A stretch of 64,000 bases of DNA from Paracoccaceae bacterium (lineage in GTDB: Bacteria > Pseudomonadota > Alphaproteobacteria > Rhodobacterales > Rhodobacteraceae). Of the stretch, positions 1 to 8,835 are shown in pieces (position 1 is the first letter of the stretch; the number at the start of each line of letters is the position of its first letter). A model generated the notes under the pieces. That model was not told where the DNA came from. It worked only from the letters and a program-made list of their open reading frames with translations, and did not search any database. The position numbers were made by a program, and so were the translations under genes. The DNA lies in NCBI GenBank assembly GCA_028285485.1, contig JANQPC010000051.1, positions 1-64,000 of the forward strand. The letters are read 5' to 3'.

Positions 1-419
1 ATCCCAGTGGTTTCCGGCCCCGAAAGGGGCTGTCCGAAGGCCGCCGTACCGTAAGAGTACATGTAGGACATGCGGGGGTTCCCCGCCGGTCACGCCGCAT
101 CCGGGCGGGCCCGCCTATCCACGTTTGAGATGTCTTGCCCCGGGCTGCCTTTGGCAGTGCCGGGCGCAAGGCGTTGGGGCGCCGGAGCGCCCCTTCCCAA
201 ACCGCCCGGAACAAGCGGAAGGTGCCGGGCGAGCGCTGGCCCGTTCCGGTGGGCCGGCGCTTTGGCTGACGTCACGCGTTGCGGGAAAGGGTTTGGCGGG
301 CTTGCCGGGATAAAGCGCACCGAACCTCCCGGTGTTGCGCCAGCCCACGGGCCTGCGCCCGCGCGGCTTGCGTAGGGCGTTCCGAGATCGAAACCGGGCG
401 CACACCACCGCCCGCAAGA
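1..419. other. Non-coding stretch before the ABC exporter gene
   Basis: I find no convincing gene here on either strand; the open frames are short, overlap one another and resemble nothing I recognise. Two short stem-loops are visible: arms 17-21 and 26-30 closing a GAAA tetraloop, and arms 72-77 and 81-86 closing a 3-nt loop. Neither is followed by a T-run, so I do not call them terminators. The right half, about 204-371, is a diverged copy of the intergenic repeat also found near 28.0-28.2 kb. The window edge may cut off the end of an unseen gene on the left. Confidence 0.6.
204..371. repeat. Intergenic repeat, copy A
   Basis: This segment matches the intergenic sequence at about 28013-28190. 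The core 251-315 aligns to 28065-28129 without gaps, and I count 51 of 65 identical bases. The shared marks are GGCGCTTTGGCT and GGCGGGCTTGC, separated by exactly the same distance in both copies. Homology continues more loosely on both sides. The terminal inverted repeat that bounds the other copy is only partly preserved here, so this looks like the older or more decayed copy. It encodes no recognisable protein. Confidence 0.6.
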
Positions 420-2240
420 TCACCCCGCGCTGGCCATGCGCCGAAACTCGTCGCTGCCGTCCACCAGTTCGTCATACGTGCCCGAGGCCACGATCTGCCC
501 CCGGTTCAGAAGATGGATCGCATCACAATTGCGCACCGTGCTCAGCCGGTGGGCGATCAGGATGATCGTGATATCGTCGCGCAGATTGCCGATCGCTTCC
601 ATCACCACCCGTTCGGTGATCGTGTCGAGCGCCGAAGTGGCCTCGTCCATCACCAGAAGCGAGGGCGCGCGGTATAGCGCGCGGGCGATCCCGATCCGCT
701 GCCGCTGGCCGCCGGAAAGCCGCACGCCGCGTTCGCCCACGATTGTGTCATAGCCCTGTGCCAGATCCGACATTACGAAATCATGCAGCGAGGCCGCGCG
801 CGCCGCGCGTTCCACCGCGGCGCGGTCAATCTGCTCCGGCGCCACGCCGAAGGCGATGTTCTGGGCCACCGTATCGTCAACAAGATAGATCGTCTGGGGC
901 ACATAGCCGATGGAACGCTGCCAGTTGCGCAGATTGGCATTCGTCACCTCGGTGCCGTCCACGAGCAGCGATCCCCCGGCCTGCGGCAGAAGGCCCAGAA
1001 TGAGGTCCACCACCGTGGTTTTGCCAGCGCCGGTGCCGCCCACGAGCCCCACAGTCGTGCGCGCGCCAATCGAGAGCGAGAAGTCGTTCAGCGTTGTTCC
1101 TTGCGCCCCGGGATAGCCGAAGCTCACATCCCGCAGTTCCAGAACCTTGTCGAGCTCCAGCGGCGCGCCCTTGAAGGGCGCCAGTGCGCGCCGCGCCTGA
1201 TCGGCCCGGGCGGCAACATAGTTTTCGTGGATGTCATGCAGCATCGTGCGGGAGTTTTCGAGCGCCGCGACACTGCGGAAAATCATCTGTGCGGTGGGCA
1301 TCAGCCGCAACGCGGCAAAGGCGAATACCCCCAGCGTGGGGATCGCCGAGAGCAGGTTGCCATCGTTGCGGAAGAGGAACACCAGGATCATCGCGAGCAT
1401 TCCGGCAAACGCCACGGCCTCGGTTGCGAAGCGCGGCAGTTCCTCGATCACCCGGGTGCGCGCTTCAAGCCGCGCCTTGATCCGCGCCGGTTCCCGAAAC
1501 CGTTCGCTATAGGCGCCTTCAAGGTTGTGAAGCTTGATCTCCTTGAACCCGCCCATCGATTCCTGGGTCAGCTGAAAGCGGCGTTCATTGGCCTCGTAGA
1601 TCGCGCGGCCCATCGTGCGCAGCACCCGGCGTACAAGGCCGAAGATCAGAAAATAGGTCAGCCCGATCCCCGCCGCGGCCGCCAGCGTGACAATCGGATC
1701 GACGGCTAGCATGAAGATCACCATGGACACCGCCAGAAGCGCGCTTGCGATGATCTGCAGGCCCGGGATCATCACGCGATTCACCAGCCCCTCGGACTCC
1801 TGCAACACGTTGCGGCTGATTTCCGAGCTGTTGCGCTGCAAAAACCACGTGTAGGGCTGGTGCAGATAACTCTCCAGAAGCCGGCTGGAGATCGTGAAGC
1901 CCCGCATCTTGGAAAACCGCACGATCGCGTAGGTGCCAAGCGCGCGCACGCCGATAGAGGCGATCACAGCCACAAGCGTGGCCAGCGCGAGCGCCACCTG
2001 GAACCGGAACAGGCTTTCGAAGCCGAGGCTCTGGTAAAGCCAGCCCAAGAGCCCGCCCTCGATGGCCTCGGCCGGGTCGGAGAGCAGGTTCAGCAGTACC
2101 AGCAGCGTGGAGATGCCAAACACCTCCGAGGCTGACATCAGCACCATGATGAGCAGCAGCACGATAAGCCTGCGGCGTTCGCGGCCATCAAGCAGATCGA
2201 GCATCTTGGCGTAGGAACCGATCATTCGCTGTCCTGTCAT
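420..2240 (-). CDS. ABC exporter, fused permease and ATP-binding protein
   Basis: A half-transporter of type I exporter architecture, about 606 residues from the chosen ATG. The N-terminal part holds about six membrane segments (roughly 25-330). The C-terminal part is a complete nucleotide-binding domain: Walker A GGTGAGKTT near 406, signature LSGGQRQR near 508, Walker B LLVMDEATSALD near 531 and an H-loop IAHRLSTV near 565. It should work as a homodimer in the inner membrane, moving a lipid-linked or large substrate outward using ATP. The gene is upstream of a glycosyltransferase and nucleotide-sugar gene, so export of a glycan or glycolipid is a reasonable guess, but the substrate is not visible. 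The ATG at 2240 is preferred over an upstream one because the extra residues are low-complexity; another ATG at 2225 is equally possible. Confidence 0.9.
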   Translation of the reverse strand: MTGQRMIGSYAKMLDLLDGRERRRLIVLLLIMVLMSASEVFGISTLLVLLNLLSDPAEAIEGGLLGWLYQSLGFESLFRFQVALALATLVAVIASIGVRALGTYAIVRFSKMRGFTISSRLLESYLHQPYTWFLQRNSSEISRNVLQESEGLVNRVMIPGLQIIASALLAVSMVIFMLAVDPIVTLAAAAGIGLTYFLIFGLVRRVLRTMGRAIYEANERRFQLTQESMGGFKEIKLHNLEGAYSERFREPARIKARLEARTRVIEELPRFATEAVAFAGMLAMILVFLFRNDGNLLSAIPTLGVFAFAALRLMPTAQMIFRSVAALENSRTMLHDIHENYVAARADQARRALAPFKGAPLELDKVLELRDVSFGYPGAQGTTLNDFSLSIGARTTVGLVGGTGAGKTTVVDLILGLLPQAGGSLLVDGTEVTNANLRNWQRSIGYVPQTIYLVDDTVAQNIAFGVAPEQIDRAAVERAARAASLHDFVMSDLAQGYDTIVGERGVRLSGGQRQRIGIARALYRAPSLLVMDEATSALDTITERVVMEAIGNLRDDITIILIAHRLSTVRNCDAIHLLNRGQIVASGTYDELVDGSDEFRRMASAG

Positions 2241-2316
2241 GGCGCGGTGTTGCGCGCCGCATCTGCTCTGTTTTGCGCGCGCTGTGGGGTTAGGCGCGGC
2301 ACGTGGGGGCGTCAAC

Positions 2317-2345
2317 CCTGTGTACGGGCGCCACGTTTACACAGG
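2317..2345. promoter_or_regulatory. 8-bp inverted repeat upstream of the ABC exporter
   Basis: Perfect arms CCTGTGTA (2317-2324) and TACACAGG (2338-2345) are separated by 13 bases, about 80 bases upstream of the exporter start and just past the end of the neighbouring gene. Four T follow on the plus strand, but both flanking genes are on the minus strand, so an operator is more likely than a terminator. No protein is assigned to it. Confidence 0.3.
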
Positions 2346-2411
2346 TTTTCCGGCACAATCAGGGCGGGATGCGGGCCAAAGCCCTGTGGCGTGGCCGATT
2401 TGCACGGGCGC

Positions 2412-5261
2412 TTACTCGACCCCCTCGAACACGTAAATCACCGCTTCGCCCGGGGGCAGCGGCGGGGGCGTGAAGGCGGGCAAGGTGGCGGGCACGGGCA
2501 TCGCGGCACTCTCAAACCGGGTTGCGGCGCGCTCCACCGCATGGTTGTCAAAGCGCCCGCGCTGCTCATAGGCGGTGAGCCGCGCGGCCCCACTGATCGG
2601 CAGGGTGAGTTGCACCTCCGTTTCCCCGTCATCCCCCGGCGCCGGCACGCGGCGGGAGATCAGGAAAAGCGTCAGCCGATCGCCCGATCGCGTGGCATAG
2701 GTGGCCACCATGGGGGCGGCGCGCTGCGCCGGGCGGCGGCGAAGCTCAGGCAGATCGGCCGCCGGCACAGCGCCGGGGATGACGCGCAGCATGTCTCCCG
2801 CCCCGAACCGGTTGAAAAGGGTCAGCGCCTCCCAGGCCGGGTAGGGGTGGCTGCCGCGATGGGCGGGCGCGTGGGAGGCCCAGCGCTGGCCGGGCTGGAA
2901 CAGAAAGTAGTTCTGCGTGCCAAGGCCAAGGGCCGCGTGGCTGAGAAACGCATCGAGCGTAGCGGCCCCGGCCGCGACGCTCTTCATCACCTCTTCCTGC
3001 GCGCGCGCGGCCTCGGGCGAAAGCCGTGTGCCATCGCGCGCCGCGAGCGCGTAGCCGGGCCCGGCCTCATAGGTGCCCAGCGCCAGCGGCGCGCCGCGCG
3101 CCGCCGCCACGGCTTCGGCAGCCTGCGCGATCTCTGCCATCCGCGGGGCGCCAGCCTGCACGCTATGGGTCAGCACCGAGGTAAAGCCCTGCGCGGTGGG
3201 GCGCACTGGGCCATCGCCGATATCCCAGCCACCATTATAGGCCGCATGGGCCAGAAGCGGGGTGGAGGGCGAGGCCGCTGCCGCCTGAAGCCCGTAATCG
3301 CTGACCAGCCGCCCCCCGATCACCGGGCGAAAAAGCGGCTCCAGCGCGGGCCAATGGGGGCTCCCGCGCAGCGTGGCCAGCACATATTCCTGATATGCGC
3401 CGTAAACCGCCCCGGCGCTGGCCTCTGCCCCCGTGGCCGCATCGGGGAGCGCCGGAAAAACCCAGGGGCTGAAAAGCCGGTTCCAGGTTTCATTGCCGAT
3501 CTCGAAGGTGATCTGGCCAAAAACGTCCGTCCACGGCGCACGCTGGCCCTGGGCGGCGCGCTTTGCGGCCAAGGGCCCCGCATCCGCCGGCCCGGCGAGA
3601 TATTCCGCCAGCCCCAGCCATTCCTCCGCCGAAAGATGCGGTTCGATCTGAAGCCAGGGATCGATTCCGAGATCGCGCAGGATCGTGAGCGTTTGATGCA
3701 GTGTGTTGCCCCGCGCCGTTCGGATCGCGCCGCCGGGGTTTGTAAGCTGTTCCAGATCATAGGTGGCCTCGCCGGTTTTGATCAGCCCGTGGGTGCGGAT
3801 CGCGGCCATGCCGGAGGTGCCGAGGAGCGCCGCCTCTTCCGGCAGAAGTGACAGGTAGGGCGCATCGGCGCGGGTGAGGCGCAGATTGTCGAGATCAACC
3901 TCCCCGGGCCCTGACAGGCGCAGGCCGATCGCGCCCACATCCGTGCCCCCAGCCGTGCGGGGGATGGTGAGTTCGGCGCGAAAACGGCGCCACCCCGGCC
4001 CGATCTGAAATGGGGCCGCGGTAACGTCTTCGGCCAGCGGGCCGGTGATGGAGACTTCGGCGCGCGCCCCTGCATCGCCGCGCAGCCAGGCTTCCAGCAG
4101 ATAGGTCTCGCCCGCCTGGGGCACGGGGTAGAAGGCCTGATCGGCGCCTGCGTAGTTCGGCATCTCAAGCGTAAGCGTTTCGCCTGCTTCAAGGGTCAGG
4201 CGCAAATGCGTGGCGCCCGCATCGGGCACCGGCACCTCGGGCCCGTGGGGCACGAGATGCCAGCCGCCGCTGCCCGGCTCATCGGACAGGCCCGGGATCA
4301 TCCGGTGGCCCACCAGCGCGCGTGCCCGACGCGCGCCTGCCGCGTGATCGGAGAGGAGCTGTGCGCCCGCGCCCGCCAGATAAGTGTGGCGCAGGACCAC
4401 AAGATCGCCTGCGCGCACGGGCGGGCCCGTGCCATCGAGCGCCAGCGAAAAGCCCCGATGCGCCTCGGGCGGGCCCTCGGAGCGATAGACTGCATAGCCC
4501 GCCGCGCCCGGCACCCGGGCCCAGGACAGTGCAAGCGTGCCATCCGGGCGCGGCTCTGCCTTCAGCCCGCGCGGGGCCGGCAGATCCGCCGCGCCCTCGG
4601 CCAGATCATGCGCGCGGAGCGTATTGCGGGGCCGGGCCCGAAGCTGCGTGCCCTGGGGCCCGGGGCGATTGGCCATCACGGCCTTGGCAGGCGCAGAGAG
4701 CCGCCCGGCCCGATCCACCGCGCGCACGGTGAACCACGCGCGCGCGCCGCTTCGATAGGCGGCGGGCCAGGTATAGGTGAAGCGCCGCGTGCTGCGCGGC
4801 ACCATCCGCCCCTCGGCTACCGGCCACCAGCCGCTGGCCGCATGCCCGCCCCCGGGCACTTCGGCCACGCGCACCCGCCGAAACGCCCCGCCTTCCAGCC
4901 GCAGCACCTCGATTTCCGCCCCGTCAAACGCGCCTTCGCGCCAGATTTCATTCTTCGTTAGAGCTTTCGGGCCAGTGATCACGGCGTTGTCTGCGCCTTC
5001 GGTGGCCACGAACCAGGTGCGGATCACGATGGGCTCGAACCCGCCGCCGCGCACCATCTGCGCGCCATTGCCGAGATAGGCGGCCGATGCGGTGAAGGCG
5101 CCCAGATCGGGGGTGAGAACCTCGTTGGTGACCGTGAAGTCGGCCGCCGCCTGGGCCATGGCCGGGCCCGGCGCCGCGCCCGGGGCGAGCGCGGCAAGCG
5201 CAAGAAGCGCTGGCCCGATCAGGCGTGGCCAGCGGGGGGCAAGGGGCACGGGGCGCGGCAT
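2412..5261 (-). CDS. Secreted glycoside-hydrolase-like protein with FnIII and CBM-like modules
   Basis: About 949 residues. The start is the ATG at 5261, because the next 35 residues form a clear signal peptide (positive start, long Ala/Leu core, cleavage near PAMAQA), so the protein is exported. Upstream in-frame sequence is only proline/arginine-rich read-through. A fibronectin-III-like segment lies around residues 220-270 (LSWARVPGAAGYAVYRSE), followed by a carbohydrate-binding-module-like region ending in DLDNLRL. The second half resembles a clan GH-A type barrel: EIGNETWN places a candidate acid/base Glu at about 591, and TYEAGPG places a candidate nucleophile Glu at about 732. The spacing of about 140 residues suits that clan. 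The family is not certain and no substrate can be named. It sits beside glycosyltransferase and nucleotide-sugar genes, which suggests trimming or turnover of an exported polysaccharide. Confidence 0.65.
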   Translation of the reverse strand: MPRPVPLAPRWPRLIGPALLALAALAPGAAPGPAMAQAAADFTVTNEVLTPDLGAFTASAAYLGNGAQMVRGGGFEPIVIRTWFVATEGADNAVITGPKALTKNEIWREGAFDGAEIEVLRLEGGAFRRVRVAEVPGGGHAASGWWPVAEGRMVPRSTRRFTYTWPAAYRSGARAWFTVRAVDRAGRLSAPAKAVMANRPGPQGTQLRARPRNTLRAHDLAEGAADLPAPRGLKAEPRPDGTLALSWARVPGAAGYAVYRSEGPPEAHRGFSLALDGTGPPVRAGDLVVLRHTYLAGAGAQLLSDHAAGARRARALVGHRMIPGLSDEPGSGGWHLVPHGPEVPVPDAGATHLRLTLEAGETLTLEMPNYAGADQAFYPVPQAGETYLLEAWLRGDAGARAEVSITGPLAEDVTAAPFQIGPGWRRFRAELTIPRTAGGTDVGAIGLRLSGPGEVDLDNLRLTRADAPYLSLLPEEAALLGTSGMAAIRTHGLIKTGEATYDLEQLTNPGGAIRTARGNTLHQTLTILRDLGIDPWLQIEPHLSAEEWLGLAEYLAGPADAGPLAAKRAAQGQRAPWTDVFGQITFEIGNETWNRLFSPWVFPALPDAATGAEASAGAVYGAYQEYVLATLRGSPHWPALEPLFRPVIGGRLVSDYGLQAAAASPSTPLLAHAAYNGGWDIGDGPVRPTAQGFTSVLTHSVQAGAPRMAEIAQAAEAVAAARGAPLALGTYEAGPGYALAARDGTRLSPEAARAQEEVMKSVAAGAATLDAFLSHAALGLGTQNYFLFQPGQRWASHAPAHRGSHPYPAWEALTLFNRFGAGDMLRVIPGAVPAADLPELRRRPAQRAAPMVATYATRSGDRLTLFLISRRVPAPGDDGETEVQLTLPISGAARLTAYEQRGRFDNHAVERAATRFESAAMPVPATLPAFTPPPLPPGEAVIYVFEGVE

Positions 5262-5436
5262 CGCCGAAAGCCTAGCGGCAACGCCCGCGCCCGGCAATTG
5301 AGGAGGCGGGGCCAAGCGGTGCTTGGAGCGCCCGGGGCGGGCTGGTATAGCCTCGCGCAAACGAGGGAAGGATACCCCCCATGGGGCAGATCCAGGGGCG
5401 GGGGGCGCGCGAGGCCCCCGGCCGGGCAGGCAGGCC

Positions 5437-6741
5437 ATGAGCGAGGCGCTGATCGTTGATCCGGGGCTGCGCAGCGTTGCGGGCCATCACTATGCTGCCG
5501 CGCTGGCGCTGACAGAGGTGCTGGCCGATCGCGGCGTTTCGGTGCGGGTGCTGGGCTCGCGCTTTGCCACGCAGGCCGCGCTGGAAGGCGCGGGCGCGCG
5601 GGCCGTCTTCACCAACAATGTCTATTCCCGCGGGCCCTACAGCCAGGGCAAGTTCGAAACCCATGTGCGCGCCACGCTCGATGGGCTTCTGGCAAGCGCG
5701 GGGCCCGACCGGCGGATGCCCGATCTGGTGATCCTGCCCACCTGCGATGCGGCCCTGGCCGAGGCGGTGGCGCGCTTTCTCTCCCGCGCGCCGGAAGAGG
5801 CGCGGCCCCCGGTGATCTCCTGGCTGCTCCTGTCGCGCGATTTTGCACGGATGTCGGCGCCCGAGGGCCCCGCCCATCCGCGCCGCGGCTACGGCGCGCT
5901 TGAGGCCGCGCTGGGGCCCGGTCGGCTGCATGTGTTCACAGAAACACAAGCGATGGCAGATGTTTATGCCTCGGAGTTCACCTCGCCCATTGCCGTGGCG
6001 CCATCGCCCACCGCGGCGATCGAGCGCCCGCTGGCCGAGATTGACGAGGCTCAGGGCCCGCGCTTCTCCGCCTTCGGCCATATCGTGGACGGCAAGGGCT
6101 ATGAGCTTTTCCCCGATGCCATCGCCGCGGCGGCGGGGTCACGCCCGGCGCTGCGCTTTACGATTCACGCCGCGGTCAACGCCACCTCGGCGCGCAAATC
6201 GGCCGACCTGCTCGATGCGATCGAGTCCGCCGCGCCGGGCGTGACGATGCTGCGGGAAGAGCTGAATCCGGCGCGCTATGCCGCCGAGCTTGCGCGCGCC
6301 GATGCGGTGATGCTGCCCTACGATCCGCGCACCTACGGCGATCGCGGATCGGGGATTTTCAATGAATGCGAGGCGGCGGGCATTCCGGTTCTGGCCACCG
6401 CGGGCTGTTCCTTCGCCGAATCCGCCATAGACGCGGGGCGCGCCGTGGCGATTGCGCGCCACGATGCGGCAGCGCTGGCCTCGGCGATTTGCGAGGCGGC
6501 GGAACGGATTGGCGCGCTGAAGGCCGCCGCGGCCGCCCATGCCGAAACCTATGCGGCCGCGCGCAAGGCGGGGCTCGATGCCATCGTGGATACCGCGCTC
6601 AAGCAGGCCCCGCCAAATGCGGGCTGGCGGTTGCGTCAGGGCCTGGGCTTCTGGCGCGCGCGCAGCTTTCAAAGCGCCCGGGCGCTGGTGCGTTTCCCGC
6701 TGATGCTGCGGGCCACGCGCAACGCCCGGCGGATAAAATAG
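5437..6741 (+). CDS. Putative glycosyltransferase (GT-B type)
   Basis: About 434 residues. The ATG at 5437 is chosen because the protein reads MSEALIVDPG with homologous-looking order from there, while earlier in-frame sequence is low complexity. The C-terminal half carries the pattern expected of a GT4-like enzyme: ADAVMLPYDPRTYGDRGSGIFNE-type segment around 290-310 with the acidic residue after GSG, followed by AAGIPVLATAGC. The N-terminal half is less typical, so the match is partial. It would transfer a sugar from a nucleotide donor on the cytoplasmic side. It is divergent from the secreted hydrolase gene and precedes the UDP-glucuronate decarboxylase type gene, which fits an extracellular polysaccharide locus. 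Confidence 0.6.
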   Translation: MSEALIVDPGLRSVAGHHYAAALALTEVLADRGVSVRVLGSRFATQAALEGAGARAVFTNNVYSRGPYSQGKFETHVRATLDGLLASAGPDRRMPDLVILPTCDAALAEAVARFLSRAPEEARPPVISWLLLSRDFARMSAPEGPAHPRRGYGALEAALGPGRLHVFTETQAMADVYASEFTSPIAVAPSPTAAIERPLAEIDEAQGPRFSAFGHIVDGKGYELFPDAIAAAAGSRPALRFTIHAAVNATSARKSADLLDAIESAAPGVTMLREELNPARYAAELARADAVMLPYDPRTYGDRGSGIFNECEAAGIPVLATAGCSFAESAIDAGRAVAIARHDAAALASAICEAAERIGALKAAAAAHAETYAAARKAGLDAIVDTALKQAPPNAGWRLRQGLGFWRARSFQSARALVRFPLMLRATRNARRIK

Positions 6742-6811
6742 CCCCCATCCGGCCCGAAAGGGCCAGGGCGATTGCCGAGCGCCCCGGCAGCCGCTAGGGC
6801 AGGGGAAACAG

Positions 6812-6831
6812 GCCGCGGCCCGAACCGCGGC
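6812..6831. other. Perfect 7-bp inverted repeat upstream of the SDR gene
   Basis: Arms GCCGCGG (6812-6818) and CCGCGGC (6825-6831) enclose six bases, 24 bases before the next start codon. A second stem with a GAAA loop lies at 6751-6764, just after the preceding gene. Neither has a T-run. They may shape the mRNA leader, but no function is shown. Confidence 0.3.
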
Positions 6832-6854
6832 ACAGGCAACACGAGCGAAAACCC

Positions 6855-7808
6855 TTGTCACTCACCGCAAAACGCATCCTCGTCACCGGCGGCGCCGGCT
6901 TTCTCGGCTCTCATCTCTGCGACCGGCTGGTTGCGGCGGGCCATGACGTGCTCTGCGTCGATAACTTCTTTACGGGGCGCAAGGCGAATGTCGCGCATCT
7001 CCTGGGCAAGTCGAATTTCGAGCTCGCGCGCCATGATGTGACCTTCCCGTATTTCGTGGAGGTCGATGAGATCTACAACCTCGCCTGCCCGGCCTCGCCG
7101 ATCCATTACCAGCACGATCCGGTGCAGACGACGAAAACCTCCGTTCACGGCGCGATCAACATGCTGGGGCTTGCCAAGCGGGTGGGGGCGAAGGTGCTTC
7201 AGGCCTCGACATCAGAGGTGTATGGCGATCCCATCGAACACCCGCAGCCCGAAAGCTACTGGGGCAACGTGAACCCGATTGGCCCGCGATCGTGCTACGA
7301 CGAGGGCAAGCGCTGTGCGGAGACGCTGTTCTTCGATTACCACCGCCAGCACGGGCTGCGCATCAAGGTGATGCGGATCTTCAATACCTACGGGCCGCGG
7401 ATGCATCCCGAAGATGGGCGCGTGGTGTCCAACTTTATCATGCAGGCGCTTCGGGGCGAGCCGATCACGCTTTATGGCGATGGCGAGCAAACGCGCAGCT
7501 TCTGCTATGTTGACGACATGATCGAGGGCATGATCCGGCTTATGGAAACCGGGGATGACGTGACGGGCCCGATCAATATCGGCAATCCGGCGGAATTCAC
7601 GATCCGTGCGCTGGCCGAAGAGGTTGTGGCCCAGATCGGTGCCACCGGCGGCTTCATCCACAAGGAACTGCCTGAAAACGATCCCCGCCAGCGCCGCCCC
7701 GATATCGCCATGGCCGAAAAGCTCTTGGGCTGGGCGCCGACGGTGCCGCTGGCCGAGGGGCTGAAGCCCACGATTGCGTATTTTCGGGGGTTGCTGGAGG
7801 CGGGATAG
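6855..7808 (+). CDS. UDP-glucuronate decarboxylase-like SDR (UDP-xylose synthase type)
   Basis: 317 residues, an extended short-chain dehydrogenase/reductase. TGGAGFLG at 11-18 binds NAD, the catalytic triad is Ser120/Thr119 region plus Tyr148 and Lys152 ([11 protein letters not shown]), and the order [19 protein letters not shown] and [12 protein letters not shown] follows the UDP-glucuronate decarboxylase family closely. The expected reaction is UDP-glucuronate to UDP-xylose and CO2 in the cytoplasm, giving a donor for the neighbouring glycosyltransferase. The start appears to be TTG at 6855, since the sequence enters the Rossmann fold within six residues and no in-frame ATG or GTG precedes it usefully. 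The ribosome binding site is weak, so translation may be modest. Confidence 0.85.
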   Translation: MSLTAKRILVTGGAGFLGSHLCDRLVAAGHDVLCVDNFFTGRKANVAHLLGKSNFELARHDVTFPYFVEVDEIYNLACPASPIHYQHDPVQTTKTSVHGAINMLGLAKRVGAKVLQASTSEVYGDPIEHPQPESYWGNVNPIGPRSCYDEGKRCAETLFFDYHRQHGLRIKVMRIFNTYGPRMHPEDGRVVSNFIMQALRGEPITLYGDGEQTRSFCYVDDMIEGMIRLMETGDDVTGPINIGNPAEFTIRALAEEVVAQIGATGGFIHKELPENDPRQRRPDIAMAEKLLGWAPTVPLAEGLKPTIAYFRGLLEAG

Positions 7809-8082
7809 GGCGCAGGGCGCACAAACCCGCCGAACGTCGCAGCATGCGCCCGGTGCTTTTGGCCCGTTCCAGGCAAGGCGCGCGGGCGATCCGTTCGCGT
7901 CTCGCCGCGCGGGGTTTGCCCGCCTGCGCGGGCCGCAACCCGCCTTATTTTTCAGCATTCCGCCCGGGCACTGCCCGCACCGGCCTTTAGAAAAACTTCA
8001 TACGTATGCGCCCCTGCTCCGCGCTTCTTTTCGCCCGCCCACACGCTATATGCAGTGGTACCCGCAACCAAAGACGCATCCC

Positions 8083-8835
8083 ATGCCCGGCTCCGCCGCC
8101 ACGCTTATCGATCGCCCGCCTGCCGCAGAGCTTTCCGGTGCCGCCCTCTTTCTCGATTTCGATGGAGTGCTTGTCGATCTTGCGCCGCGGCCCGATGCGA
8201 TCACCGTGCCGGCCCCTCTTCCGGCGCTCATGGCCCGGCTTGAGGCGGCCACGGGCGGGGCAACCGCTATCGTAACGGGCCGGGGGCTTGCCGATCTGCG
8301 CCGCTATCTGCCGGACGTGCCGAAGATGGCGGTTGGCAGCCATGGCGCCGAACGTGCAGGCGGCCCGGCGCATCCGCTTGCGGGCAGCGCCGATCTGCGC
8401 GCCGCCGAACGCTTCGTGGCCGCGCTCGCCGAACGCGATCGGGGGCTTCTGGTGGAAGAAAAGCCCCTTGGCGTATCGCTCCACTACCGCGCCGCGCCGC
8501 ATCTGGCGGCCGAACTTGAGGTGGAGCTTGCGCGTTTCACTGCCGCGCGCCCGGCGTTTGAGCTGCATCCCGCCAAAGGCGCCTTTGAGCTGCGCCCGCC
8601 CGGCATCGGCAAGGATCACGCGATTGAGGCGCTGATGGGCGATGCGCCGTTTGCCGGGCGCATGCCCGTTTATCTGGGCGATGATACAACCGATGAGCCC
8701 GCGCTTGCCTGGGTGGCCCGCGCGGGCGGGATCGCGATCAAGGTGGGGCCGGGCGAAAGCTGCGCGCCCTACCGTGTGGCTGCGCCCAAGGATGTGCACG
8801 CGCTTCTTGCGGGCTGGGCGGAGGCGGCGCCATGA
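8083..8835 (+). CDS. otsB: Trehalose-6-phosphate phosphatase
   Basis: 250 residues, HAD superfamily. Motif I is DFDGVL with the two catalytic Asp at 25 and 27. The acidic motif GDDTTDEPA near 199-207 supplies the Mg ligands. The enzyme removes phosphate from trehalose 6-phosphate in the cytoplasm to release trehalose, a compatible solute. Start at ATG 8083 follows the general OtsB N-terminus; upstream in-frame sequence belongs to the intergenic region. The stop overlaps the otsA start by ATGA, so the two are translationally coupled. The 274 bases upstream contain no other gene that I can support and probably hold the promoter. Confidence 0.92.
   Translation: MPGSAATLIDRPPAAELSGAALFLDFDGVLVDLAPRPDAITVPAPLPALMARLEAATGGATAIVTGRGLADLRRYLPDVPKMAVGSHGAERAGGPAHPLAGSADLRAAERFVAALAERDRGLLVEEKPLGVSLHYRAAPHLAAELEVELARFTAARPAFELHPAKGAFELRPPGIGKDHAIEALMGDAPFAGRMPVYLGDDTTDEPALAWVARAGGIAIKVGPGESCAPYRVAAPKDVHALLAGWAEAAP

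Noticed and set aside
17-86. Two hairpins as terminators
   Set aside because: Neither stem is followed by a T-run, and no gene end is visible next to them.
2247-3851. A 534-codon open frame on the plus strand
   Set aside because: It is antisense to the secreted hydrolase-like gene and has no family features.
7850-7990. Third copy of the intergenic repeat
   Set aside because: Only short matches (for example around a GCTTTTGGCCCGTTCC segment) are seen; there is no gap-free core like that shared by the other two copies.
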